A stretch of 42,310 nt of DNA from Paracoccaceae bacterium (GTDB lineage Bacteria; Pseudomonadota; Alphaproteobacteria; Rhodobacterales; Rhodobacteraceae): NCBI GenBank assembly GCA_016937725.1, contig JAFGVZ010000123.1:1-42310 (forward strand). The letters run 5' to 3'. Each line of letters starts with the position of its first letter. Position 1 is the first letter of the stretch. A model generated the notes under the pieces. It searched no databases. It was not told the origin of the DNA and saw nothing but the letters and a program-made list of their open reading frames with translations. Both the position numbers and the translations under genes were made by a program. Shown here in pieces: positions 1 through 8,735 of the stretch.

Positions 1-1338
1 GCCAAGGATGAACCCGATCAAGAGCGGTGCCAGCGGGTAATCGGCAAAGCGCAGAATTGTGGCTATCACGCCGAATCCAACCAAGATCAACAATTCGGTA
101 GAATTGTTTTGCCCCAGATAGCTGCCCATCAGCGTGAAGAACAGGATGAACGGGATCAGGAAGGTGCGCGGGATGGTCAGGATTTTTGCAATGTAGGGGA
201 TCAGCGGCAGGTTCAGGATCAGCAGAACGAGATTGCCAAGATACATGGAAATGATGACCGCCCAGAACACTTCGGGCGTGTCGGTCATCAGCCGTGGCCC
301 CGGCGTGACATTCAGCGCCAAAAGCGCGCCCAGCAGAATGGCCGTGGTCCCGGACCCCGGAATACCCAAGGTCAGCAGCGGCACGAACGACCCGGTGCAA
401 GCCGCGTTATTGGCGGTTTCCGGGGCGGCGAGCCCCTTGATCGACCCTTTGCCGAATTCGGCCTGCTCTTCCTTGGTGGCGATGTTGCGCTCTACCGCGT
501 AGCCCAGAAAGCTGGCGATGGTCGCGCCCGCGCCGGGCAGCACCCCGATGAAAAAGCCCTGAATGGATTGCCGGCCGATCACGGGGGCGATGGATTTTGC
601 TTCGGCGCGGGTGATGCGCAGATTGTCGATCTTGCCGCTATCGCCAGTCGCTGCGCGCGAAGGGTTCATGACCAGGAACAACGCTTCGGGCAGGGCGAAC
701 ATGGCCATGGCCAGCGTGATGAACGAAAAGCCTGATTGCAAGTCCATCATGCCAAACGTGAAGCGCGGCATGTTGGACAATGCGCCTTCGCCCACGGTGC
801 CAAGGATAAGTCCCAGAATGGTCATCATCAGCGCCTTGGCCACCTGGCCCGTGCCTGCAAAGGCCGCGATGGCCGATAGGCCAACGACCATCAGCGCGAA
901 ATATTCCGCCGAATGGAACAGAAGGGCCACGGATGACAGCGCGGGCGCGAAGATCATCAGCAATACAGCGCCGATGGTGCCGCCCGCGAAACTGGCAATG
1001 GCGGCAATGGTCAGCGCCTTGCCCGCTTGGCCCTTGCGCGCCATAGGGTAGCCATCGAAAGCAGAGGCGACGGTCCCCGCCACCCCCGGCGCATTGAGCA
1101 AGATAGAACTGGTGGAGCCGCCAAAAATCGCGCCGTAATAGACGCCCGACAGCAGGATCAGCGCCGCCGTCGGGTCGCCTATGCCAATGGCAACCGGGAT
1201 CATGATGGCGATGATCGACATTGGCCCCAGACCCGGCAACATGCCGATCAGGGTGCCGATCAGGCAGCCCAAGACCACCATCATCAGGTTGAACGGGGAA
1301 ATCGCGGCGGTCAGGCCAATCAGCAAACCTTCAAGCAT
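1..1338 (-). CDS. tctA: Tripartite tricarboxylate transporter permease TctA (3' part runs off the window start)
   Basis: Reverse-strand reading from the CAT at 1336-1338 gives MLEGLLIGLTAAISPFNLMMVVLGCLIGTLIGMLPGLGPMSIIAIMIPVA...GVYYGAIFGGSTSSILLNAPG, typical TctA; open to the left edge; next to tctB and tctC. Confidence 0.95.
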   Translation of the reverse strand, partial: MLEGLLIGLTAAISPFNLMMVVLGCLIGTLIGMLPGLGPMSIIAIMIPVAIGIGDPTAALILLSGVYYGAIFGGSTSSILLNAPGVAGTVASAFDGYPMARKGQAGKALTIAAIASFAGGTIGAVLLMIFAPALSSVALLFHSAEYFALMVVGLSAIAAFAGTGQVAKALMMTILGLILGTVGEGALSNMPRFTFGMMDLQSGFSFITLAMAMFALPEALFLVMNPSRAATGDSGKIDNLRITRAEAKSIAPVIGRQSIQGFFIGVLPGAGATIASFLGYAVERNIATKEEQAEFGKGSIKGLAAPETANNAACTGSFVPLLTLGIPGSGTTAILLGALLALNVTPGPRLMTDTPEVFWAVIISMYLGNLVLLILNLPLIPYIAKILTIPRTFLIPFILFFTLMGSYLGQNNSTELLILVGFGVIATILRFADYPLAPLLIGFILG

Positions 1339-1350
1339 GGCAGCGTCCCC

Positions 1351-1839
1351 TTACATGAACATGGCAGGCCAAGGGCGCAGGAATATCCCCAACACCTCTT
1401 GCACCAGATACCAGATGGAGCCCACGGCAATGCCCGCGACCGGCAGCAGGATGTGAAAGCGCCGCTCGCCCAGAAGGACCGACCCAAGCACCAGAAAGCC
1501 AATGGTGGACCCGACAAAGCCCAAAGGCCGCAATGTCAGGGCGTAAACGACCATCAGCACCAGAAGGGCGATGGCCTGCCCGATATGGTAATCGCCCAAA
1601 CGCGTCAGGTCGATTGCGCCGTCCTTGGCGGGCTTGTCCGCCGCCGCCTTCGGGGTGAACAGCACGATCAGGCCCACGATCAGGCCCAAAATGGTCAGGA
1701 TCTTGGGGAAGGTCGATGGCCAGATCGGGTTGCGCCGCAAAATCGGCGGAAGCGTATCGTCCATGGTGAAGAATGCCGCGTAGCCATACACGCAGACAAG
1801 CGCGATGAAGCCAAGCGCGATCCAACGATCAAGCGCCAT
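1351..1839 (-). CDS. tctB: Tripartite tricarboxylate transporter small membrane subunit TctB
   Basis: 162-aa small four-TM protein between tctA and tctC. Confidence 0.88.
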   Translation of the reverse strand: MALDRWIALGFIALVCVYGYAAFFTMDDTLPPILRRNPIWPSTFPKILTILGLIVGLIVLFTPKAAADKPAKDGAIDLTRLGDYHIGQAIALLVLMVVYALTLRPLGFVGSTIGFLVLGSVLLGERRFHILLPVAGIAVGSIWYLVQEVLGIFLRPWPAMFM

Positions 1840-1917
1840 CGGGTGATCCCCCTTTTTGATGTTCGGAAACGGGTGCGGCTGGCCCGGTATGGGGCCAGCC
1901 GCGCATGGGCTAAACGA

Positions 1918-2904
1918 TTAGAGGAAGCCCAATTCGCGCATCAGGTCGCCCAGCTGCTTTTCCTGCGCTTCCAGAAAAGACACGAACTCGGCGCCGGGGC
2001 GGTAGATGTTCACAAGGCCCATCCGCGCGCGGACGGTTTCCCATTCGGGGGTTTCCATCATCTTGGCCAGCATGTCCTGATAGGCGGTCAGTTGCTCTTC
2101 CGGCAGGCCGGGGGCGGCGAAAAAACCGCGCCAGTTGACGAATTGCGCGTCGATGCCCTGCTCGGCAAAGGTTGGGGCTACGTCATAGGCGGGCACGCGC
2201 TCTGGCGCTGTCACGCCAAGAATGCGCACTTCGCCCTGATCGGCCAGCGCGATGGCTTCGGAAAACCCGGTCGAGAGCGCGTCGATCTCGCCCGACAGAA
2301 GGCCCGCCATGGCCTCGCCGCCGGCGTCATAGCCGATATAGTTGAAAGCGGTCGGGTCTTCGCCCGCGCCCTGCATCACGATGGCCGCCACCAGATGGTC
2401 CATGCCGCCGGGAACCGACCCGCCGCCGATGGCGAAATCCATTGGCGCTTCGCGGTAGCTGGCCAGCGCGTCTTCCATGGTCTGTAGCGGGCTGTCGGCG
2501 GACACGACAAGCGCCGCATAATCGCCAACGGTGCCAGCCACCATGGTCAGGTCACGGAAGCTTTGCGCAATTTCGCCGGTCAGTGCGCGGATCACGATGG
2601 GGGTCGAATTGACCATCAGCGTGCCGTGGCTGGAGGCCGCGTTCTCGATCAGGTTCGCAATGGCCACGCCACCGCCGCCGCCTGACATGTTTTCATAGGT
2701 TGCCGTGCCAACCAGCCCGGAAGCGACAAGCGCTTCGCCGGTGCCACGCGCCGTGCCGTCCCAGCCGCCACCTGCCCCGCCGGGGACAAGGAAATGCACA
2801 GACTCCATTATTTTATGGCCGCCCGCATGTGCGGTTCCGGCCAGCGCCACGGTTGCGGTTGCCGCTGCGATGACCGCGCGACGGGTCCACCCAAAGGTTG
2901 TCAT
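1918..2904 (-). CDS. tctC: Tripartite tricarboxylate transporter substrate-binding protein TctC
   Basis: Likely start at internal Met (MTTFGWTRRAVIAAATATVALAGTAHAGG..., signal peptide); Bug/TctC-like body (FLVPGGAGGGWDGTARGTGEAL). Confidence 0.9.
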   Translation of the reverse strand: MTTFGWTRRAVIAAATATVALAGTAHAGGHKIMESVHFLVPGGAGGGWDGTARGTGEALVASGLVGTATYENMSGGGGGVAIANLIENAASSHGTLMVNSTPIVIRALTGEIAQSFRDLTMVAGTVGDYAALVVSADSPLQTMEDALASYREAPMDFAIGGGSVPGGMDHLVAAIVMQGAGEDPTAFNYIGYDAGGEAMAGLLSGEIDALSTGFSEAIALADQGEVRILGVTAPERVPAYDVAPTFAEQGIDAQFVNWRGFFAAPGLPEEQLTAYQDMLAKMMETPEWETVRARMGLVNIYRPGAEFVSFLEAQEKQLGDLMRELGFL

Positions 2905-2969
2905 TGGTCTCTCTCTCCCGTTTGACAGGCGGTCCTCCACCGCCCATGGTCTATTGCAAACCACAGCAA

Positions 2970-2987
2970 CCTGACAGAAGCCTGACA
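2970..2987. promoter_or_regulatory. Perfect 7-bp direct repeat (CCTGACA-N4-CCTGACA), candidate TctD operator
   Basis: Seen directly in the tctC/tctD divergent intergenic region; 11-bp period fits OmpR/PhoB-family DNA binding. Confidence 0.45.
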
Positions 2988-3024
2988 CCGCTCACGGGTG
3001 TGTTATCGAAACAGAGAGGGACGG

Positions 3025-3690
3025 ATGCGCTACCTGTTGGTCGAGGATAACGCGGAACTGGCCGATGCCGTTGTCAAACGGCTGGCGCTGGATGGCCATG
3101 CCATAGACCATGCCGCGACCTTGGCGGAAGCCGAAGATTGCTTGGCCACGGCGCGCTACGACCTGATCTTGCTGGACGTCATGTTGCCAGATGGCGACGG
3201 GCGCGATTTTCTGGCCCGCAGCCGCGCGCATCTGGAAACGCCGGTCATCGTGCTGACCGCGCGGGCGCAGGTTTCGGACCGGGTGGGCGCGCTGGATCAG
3301 GGCGCGGATGATTACATTACCAAACCCTTTGACTTTTCCGAATTAGAGGCGCGCTGCCGTGCCATGCTGCGCCGCCGGGGTGGGTCTGCGCGCAACCAGA
3401 TCAGCTTGGGCGCGGCCCTGTTTGACCCTTTGGCGGGCACCTTGCACCATGACGGCGTGACGGTCGACCTGCGCAACCGAGAAATACGGCTGCTGGAAGT
3501 GTTCGCGCGTCATCCCGGTCAGATATTGTCGAAAGCGCAGGTCATGGACCACCTGTTTTCCTACGATGCCGAGGTGACGGAAAACGCGATAGAGGTCTAT
3601 GTCGGACGCCTGCGCCGCCGCATTGACGGGATGGGCCTGCGCATTGAAACCGTGCGCGGCCTTGGCTACCGCATGGAGCATGACGCGTGA
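3025..3690 (+). CDS. tctD: OmpR-family response regulator, TctD-like
   Basis: MRYLLVEDNAELADAVVKRLALDGH... receiver plus winged helix (SKAQVMDHLFSYDAEVTENAIEVYVGRLRRRI); divergent from tctCBA. Confidence 0.9.
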   Translation: MRYLLVEDNAELADAVVKRLALDGHAIDHAATLAEAEDCLATARYDLILLDVMLPDGDGRDFLARSRAHLETPVIVLTARAQVSDRVGALDQGADDYITKPFDFSELEARCRAMLRRRGGSARNQISLGAALFDPLAGTLHHDGVTVDLRNREIRLLEVFARHPGQILSKAQVMDHLFSYDAEVTENAIEVYVGRLRRRIDGMGLRIETVRGLGYRMEHDA

Positions 3691-5057
3691 TGAACCGCAC
3701 GCTTTCTATCGGGCGGCGTCTGACAGTTCTGCTGGCCGGTGTCGCCGCGGCGTTGTCCTTGCTCAGTTGGGGGATGGTCACAAGCTTGGCCACACAAGCC
3801 GCTGTGCGCACGCAAGACAATGTTCTGGCGGCCTCGACCACCACCATTGCCGAAACCTTGCGCAGCGAACAGGGAGAGGTGCGTCTGGAATTGCCCTACG
3901 CCGCCTTTGCCATGCTGGGGGCCATCAGCGAGGACCGGGTATTCTACCGCGTCGATGCGGGCGGCACGATGCTGACGGGCTATGCCGACTTGCCAGTCCC
4001 GCCCGATGTAACAGCGGGACAGGTGGTGTTTGACACCGGCCTCTTTCTGGGTGCCACGATCCGGATCGCGTCTGTCACACGGCCAGTGCTTGTCGGAACG
4101 GAACGGGTCGCCGTCACTGTTACGGTCGCGCAAACCCGTGACGGGGTAAAGGCGGTGACGTCTGAAATCTCGTGGCAGGCTGGGGCTTTGTCGGTGGCGT
4201 TCTTCTTCGTGGCCGTGGCGCTGTCGGCCTTTGCTGTGCGCATGTCGCTGCGTCCCCTGAACGTGGTTGCGGATGCCGTGGCGCGGCTTGGGCCGTCCGA
4301 TTTGCGCCCGCTTCTGCGCCCGGCCCCGGCCGATCTGGCCCCGCTGCTGGATGCGCTGAACCGTCTGATGGAACGTTTGCGCCTGTCCATCCGGCGCTCG
4401 GAAGATTTTATCGCCGAAGCCGCCCACCGCGTGCGCACGCCCTTGGCCACCGTGCGCACGCAAGCTGAAATTGCCCTGCGCACCGTCACGTCGGATGCAG
4501 AGAAAGAGCGCTTGCGCCGGATCATCCGCGCGGTCGATGAAAGCGCGCGCTCTGCCGGACAGTTGCTAGACCACGCAACCGTGGCCTACCGGGTCGAGGA
4601 TTTGGCCCGCGACCGGCTGGACCTGTCCGACATCGCCGCGCAATCCGCCGCCGGGCTAGAGCCGACCGCCGCCATGCGCGACATTCATCTGAAGTTGGAC
4701 TTTGCTTGCGCACCAATCTTGGGCGACGCGGTTCTGCTGGAAACCGCCATTCGCAATGTGCTGGACAACGCCATCAAATATTCGCCCGAAGACACGACCG
4801 TCAGCTTGCGCATTCGCCGCTCTGCCCATGAATGGGTTTTGGACATTCTGGACCAAGGGCCGGGCTTGGGCGAGGGGCCAACAGAGCCGTTGACCGAGCG
4901 CTTTCGTCGCGGCACCAACACCGCCGGCGTGGTCGGGTCTGGGCTGGGGTTGACCATCGCGTCGGAAGTGCTGCGCGCCCATGGCGGGCGGCTGGACTTG
5001 AAGAATGCCGCAACCGGGAGGGGGGCATGCGTCTCGCTAATCTTTCCTTTGGCCTGA
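3687..5057 (+). CDS. tctE: Sensor histidine kinase, TctE-like
   Basis: HAMP/HisKA (EAAHRVRTPLATVRTQAEIALR) and HATPase motifs (DNAIKYSPED, GSGLGLTIA); start overlaps tctD stop. Confidence 0.9.
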   Translation: MMNRTLSIGRRLTVLLAGVAAALSLLSWGMVTSLATQAAVRTQDNVLAASTTTIAETLRSEQGEVRLELPYAAFAMLGAISEDRVFYRVDAGGTMLTGYADLPVPPDVTAGQVVFDTGLFLGATIRIASVTRPVLVGTERVAVTVTVAQTRDGVKAVTSEISWQAGALSVAFFFVAVALSAFAVRMSLRPLNVVADAVARLGPSDLRPLLRPAPADLAPLLDALNRLMERLRLSIRRSEDFIAEAAHRVRTPLATVRTQAEIALRTVTSDAEKERLRRIIRAVDESARSAGQLLDHATVAYRVEDLARDRLDLSDIAAQSAAGLEPTAAMRDIHLKLDFACAPILGDAVLLETAIRNVLDNAIKYSPEDTTVSLRIRRSAHEWVLDILDQGPGLGEGPTEPLTERFRRGTNTAGVVGSGLGLTIASEVLRAHGGRLDLKNAATGRGACVSLIFPLA

Positions 5058-6091
5058 TCCTTGGGCTGGGCATGTTGCTGGCACCGTTAATTGTGCCATC
5101 GCTCGCCGCACAAGAGGTCGAAGACCATCAGTTCTTTCCGGGCGACAGCGCGCGTGTTCTGCGGGTGCTGTCGACCACCGATCTGGCAGTGTTCGCGCCG
5201 TATATTCGTGCCTTTCAGGCAGAGCGCCCGGACATTGGCGTGGATTACACAGTCATGTCGTCAAGTATGCTCCATCAGGCCATTCGTGGCGGGATGCGGG
5301 CCGATCTGGTGATCTCTTCCGCGATGGACCTGCAATTTCAACTGGTCAATGACGGCTTCGCGCGCCCCTACAGGTCCGAGCAAACCGATGCGCTGCCCGA
5401 CTGGGCGCGTTGGCGCGATCTTATCTTTGCCTTTACAACCGAACCGGCTGTGGTGGTCGTCAATAGCGCCCGGTTCCACGGGATGGAATTGCCAACAACC
5501 CGGCAGGATTTGATTGCCATCCTGCGCGACAATCCCGACCGTTTTGCCGGTGCGCTTGGCACTTATGACGTGCGCGACAGTGGCTTGGGCTACCTGTTTG
5601 CCACGCAGGAAGACCGTTCGACAGATGTCTTTTGGCGGTTGAACGAAGTGTTTGGGCGGCTGGGCACGCAGCTTTACTGCTGCTCGTCACAGATGATTTC
5701 AGATGTGGCAACGGGGCGGCTGGCCTTGGCTTATAACGTGCTTGGCAGTTACGCCGCCGAGGAACTGGCGCGCGGGTCTGGCGGACGCGTGCAAGTGCTG
5801 CGCATGCAGGATTTCAGCAATGTCATGTTGCGCACTCTGTTCATTGCCCAAACCGCCGAGGAGCGAGAGGCCGCAGGCGCCATGGTAGACATGCTCAGCC
5901 GTCTGGCATTGCGCGATGCGCCGGGCATGTGGCCATTGCCGCCCCTGAACCCGGCGGTTGAAGGCCCGTCCATGGGGTTTGGGCCAATCCGGCTGGGACC
6001 TGCCTTGCTGGCCTATCTGGACCCGCTCAACCGGCGGGCATTTCTGACCGAATGGGAAAACGCGGTGGTCCAGCAATCGCAAGCGCGTTAG
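5027..6091 (+). CDS. Periplasmic extracellular solute-binding protein (iron/AfuA-type PBP fold) encoded with tctDE
   Basis: Signal peptide MRLANLSFGLILGLGMLLAPLIVPSLAAQE; PBP type 2-like body (DYTVMSSSMLHQAIRGGMRADLVISSAMDLQFQLVNDGFA); start overlaps the end of tctE; no linked permease or ATPase. Confidence 0.8.
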   Translation: MRLANLSFGLILGLGMLLAPLIVPSLAAQEVEDHQFFPGDSARVLRVLSTTDLAVFAPYIRAFQAERPDIGVDYTVMSSSMLHQAIRGGMRADLVISSAMDLQFQLVNDGFARPYRSEQTDALPDWARWRDLIFAFTTEPAVVVVNSARFHGMELPTTRQDLIAILRDNPDRFAGALGTYDVRDSGLGYLFATQEDRSTDVFWRLNEVFGRLGTQLYCCSSQMISDVATGRLALAYNVLGSYAAEELARGSGGRVQVLRMQDFSNVMLRTLFIAQTAEEREAAGAMVDMLSRLALRDAPGMWPLPPLNPAVEGPSMGFGPIRLGPALLAYLDPLNRRAFLTEWENAVVQQSQAR

Positions 6092-6110
6092 GCGAAACAT
6101 CTGCACCCGG

Positions 6111-6806
6111 TCAGATAGAAACTTCCGCCAGCAGCTTTTCGCGCGTGACCTGCGCCGCCGGGGCAGACAGCCGCACCTCGCCCCGGTTGATGGCGACAAA
6201 GTCATCCGCCAGATCATAGGCGAAATCGAAGAATTGCTCGACCAGCACGATGGCAATCTCGCCTTCTGTGCGGAGCAATTTGATGACCTCTCCGATCTGC
6301 TTGATGATGTTGGGCTGAATGCCCTCGGTCGGTTCATCCAGCAGCAGGACGCGGGGTTGCGCGATCAGCGCGCGGGCGATGGCCAATTGCTGTTGCTGCC
6401 CGCCCGACAGATCACCCCCGCGCCGCGCGCTCATCTGTTTCAGCACCGGGAACAACTCGTAGATACGAGGTGGAATATGATGTTGGTCCTTGGGCAGGCA
6501 GGCAAAGCCGGTTTGCAGGTTCTCCGTCACGGTCAATAGTGGGAAAATTTCGCGCCCTTGCGGGACATAGGCGATGCCCGCTTTCGCGGCTTGCGCGGCG
6601 TTCAGATGGCTCAAAGGTGCGCCATCCAGCGTGATCGTGCCGCCCGAATAGGGGTGGCGGCCCGCGATGGCCTTGAGCAGACTGGTCTTGCCCACGCCAT
6701 TCGTGCCCATCACCGCCGTGACCGCCCCCGGCCGCGCCACAAGGTCGATGCCATAGAGGATTTGCGACGCTCCGTAATGCAATGTCAGGTTTTCGACTTT
6801 CAGCAT
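6111..6806 (-). CDS. urtE: Urea ABC transporter ATP-binding subunit UrtE
   Basis: LivF-like ATPase (GTNGVGKTSLLKAI, LSGGQQQQLAIARAL, LLLDEPTEGIQPNI), last gene of urt operon. Confidence 0.93.
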   Translation of the reverse strand: MLKVENLTLHYGASQILYGIDLVARPGAVTAVMGTNGVGKTSLLKAIAGRHPYSGGTITLDGAPLSHLNAAQAAKAGIAYVPQGREIFPLLTVTENLQTGFACLPKDQHHIPPRIYELFPVLKQMSARRGGDLSGGQQQQLAIARALIAQPRVLLLDEPTEGIQPNIIKQIGEVIKLLRTEGEIAIVLVEQFFDFAYDLADDFVAINRGEVRLSAPAAQVTREKLLAEVSI

Positions 6807-6809
6807 CGC

Positions 6810-7550
6810 TCACCGCCCCAGATAGACATCAATCACCTGTTGGTTTTGCGTCACGTGGTCCAAGCTACCCTCGGCCAGAACCGATCCTTCATGCAGCACC
6901 GTGACCTTGCAATTCAGCCGCCGGATGAATTCCATGTCATGTTCGATCACTACAACTGCGCGGGTTTGGGCCGCGCGGGTCAGCAACTCGGTCGTGTGTT
7001 CCCGCTCTGCGGGCGTCATGCCGGCGGCGGGTTCATCGACCAACAGCAGGCGCGGGTCTTGGGCCAGAAGCATCCCGATCTCCAGCCATTGCTTTTGGCC
7101 ATGGCTCAGGTCCCCCGCGCGACGGGGCAGGTGGTCGGAAAGCCCGATTTCCTCGGCAAGTTCCGCAATCCGCGCCCGCGCGTGGCGGTTGGTTTTGTAA
7201 AGCAGCACGTCGAACGGTCCGCGCTTGTTGCGCAAAGCCATGGCAAGGTTTTCGCGCACGGTCTGGTCTTCGAACACCGTCGGTTTCTGGAACTTGCGGC
7301 CAATGCCCGCGCGGGCGATGGCCGATTCAGACATGCCCAGCAGGTTTTGCGATGCCTCACCCCATAGAACGCGCCCTTCGTCCGGCTTGGTCTTGCCGGT
7401 CACGATATCCATGAAGGTGGTTTTGCCCGCGCCATTGGGGCCGATGACCGCGCGCAATTCCGGCTCGCCAATCGAAATGGACAGGTTGTTGATGGCGCGA
7501 AACCCGTCGAATGTCACCGACACGCCAGAGACTTCCAGAAGCGCGCTCAT
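6810..7550 (-). CDS. urtD: Urea ABC transporter ATP-binding protein UrtD
   Basis: LivG-like ATPase (GPNGAGKTTFMDIVTGKTKPDEGRV, LLVDEPAAGMTPAE). Confidence 0.93.
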   Translation of the reverse strand: MSALLEVSGVSVTFDGFRAINNLSISIGEPELRAVIGPNGAGKTTFMDIVTGKTKPDEGRVLWGEASQNLLGMSESAIARAGIGRKFQKPTVFEDQTVRENLAMALRNKRGPFDVLLYKTNRHARARIAELAEEIGLSDHLPRRAGDLSHGQKQWLEIGMLLAQDPRLLLVDEPAAGMTPAEREHTTELLTRAAQTRAVVVIEHDMEFIRRLNCKVTVLHEGSVLAEGSLDHVTQNQQVIDVYLGR

Positions 7551-8731
7551 GGTTTCCTCACCAGATAGTCAAACAACCCGCCAATGCCCTTGGGGAAGAA
7601 CAGCGTGACTGCCACGAACCCAAGGCCCAGCAGCACCAGCCACCAATCGGTCCAGACGATGCGGTAGAAGCCAAGGTCGATATTCGGCGCGCCGCCGCCG
7701 GTGAACCAACTGGACAGCAAGCTGACCGTGGCCGCGCCGATGACCGCGCCATAAAGCCGCCCACGCCCGCCAATGGCGACCCAGACGGCAAGGTAGATGG
7801 AGGTGATCGGCGCGATTTCTGCGGGGTTGATGATGCCTGCTTGCGGATAATAGAGCGCGCCGGCAATGCCCGACACGATGGCGGTCGCGGTGAACACAAC
7901 CAGCTTGTAGCTTTCGACATGGTAGCCCAGAAACCGCACGCGATTTTCATTGTCGCGGATCGCGCGCACGACAGAACCGAACTTGCCCGACACAAGCCAC
8001 GCGAAGAGCAGGTAGCCTAATCCAAGCGCGAGGGCAGAGGCCCAGAAGAACCACAGCGCAATGGTCGATTGCGGCAGATGCAACAGGCCCGGAATGTTCT
8101 GCAAACCCGACAGCCCGTTATTGCCGCGCAGGCCGGTGTCGTTCTGGAACAGATATAGCGACAGCGCTAGCGTCATGGCTTGTGTCAGGATCGAAAGGTA
8201 AACGCCCGTTACGCGGCTGCGGAAAGCGAGCCAGCCGAAAACAAGCGCCAACAGGCCCGGCACCAGCACAATCAGCAATAATTGCAGCGTCAGGCTATGC
8301 GCGAAGCCCCAGATGAAGGGCAGTTCCGTGCTGCCCACCACGCTGAAAATCTGACTGGCGATTGCGTCTCGCACCTCGCCCTCGGTCGCCGGGATCGGGG
8401 CATTGGCCAGCGATGTGCGCACGATCCCTTCGGTCCGGGCATACATCAGCCACATGCCGATACCGTAGCCGCCTAGCCCGAAAAACGCGAAATGCCCAAG
8501 GCTCAGGATCCCGCAATAGCCCCAGACCACGTCCATCGCGACCGCAATCAGGCATAGGCAGAGCGTCATCCCCAACACCTTGAGGAACGAGGTCGAGATG
8601 ACGCCCGCGCCGAAGCCTTCGGCCAGCGCCGTGACGATCAGGGTGAAGACGGTGAGCAAGCCCAGAAAGCGCAAGACGGAGGGGTTTTCGCTGAGAAAGC
8701 CCTTTTTCGGGGCGAGGGTTGTTTTTGCCAT
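7547..8731 (-). CDS. urtC: Urea ABC transporter permease UrtC
   Basis: LivM-like permease; likely start at MAKTTLAPKKGF...; overlaps urtD start by 4 nt. Confidence 0.93.
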   Translation of the reverse strand: MAKTTLAPKKGFLSENPSVLRFLGLLTVFTLIVTALAEGFGAGVISTSFLKVLGMTLCLCLIAVAMDVVWGYCGILSLGHFAFFGLGGYGIGMWLMYARTEGIVRTSLANAPIPATEGEVRDAIASQIFSVVGSTELPFIWGFAHSLTLQLLLIVLVPGLLALVFGWLAFRSRVTGVYLSILTQAMTLALSLYLFQNDTGLRGNNGLSGLQNIPGLLHLPQSTIALWFFWASALALGLGYLLFAWLVSGKFGSVVRAIRDNENRVRFLGYHVESYKLVVFTATAIVSGIAGALYYPQAGIINPAEIAPITSIYLAVWVAIGGRGRLYGAVIGAATVSLLSSWFTGGGAPNIDLGFYRIVWTDWWLVLLGLGFVAVTLFFPKGIGGLFDYLVRKP

Positions 8732-8735
8732 GGCG

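Noticed and set aside
1027-2487. 486-aa + strand ORF opposite tctABC
   Set aside because: Low-complexity Gln/His/Arg-rich translation typical of the antisense shadow of GC-rich genes; the opposite strand encodes clear TctA/B/C proteins.
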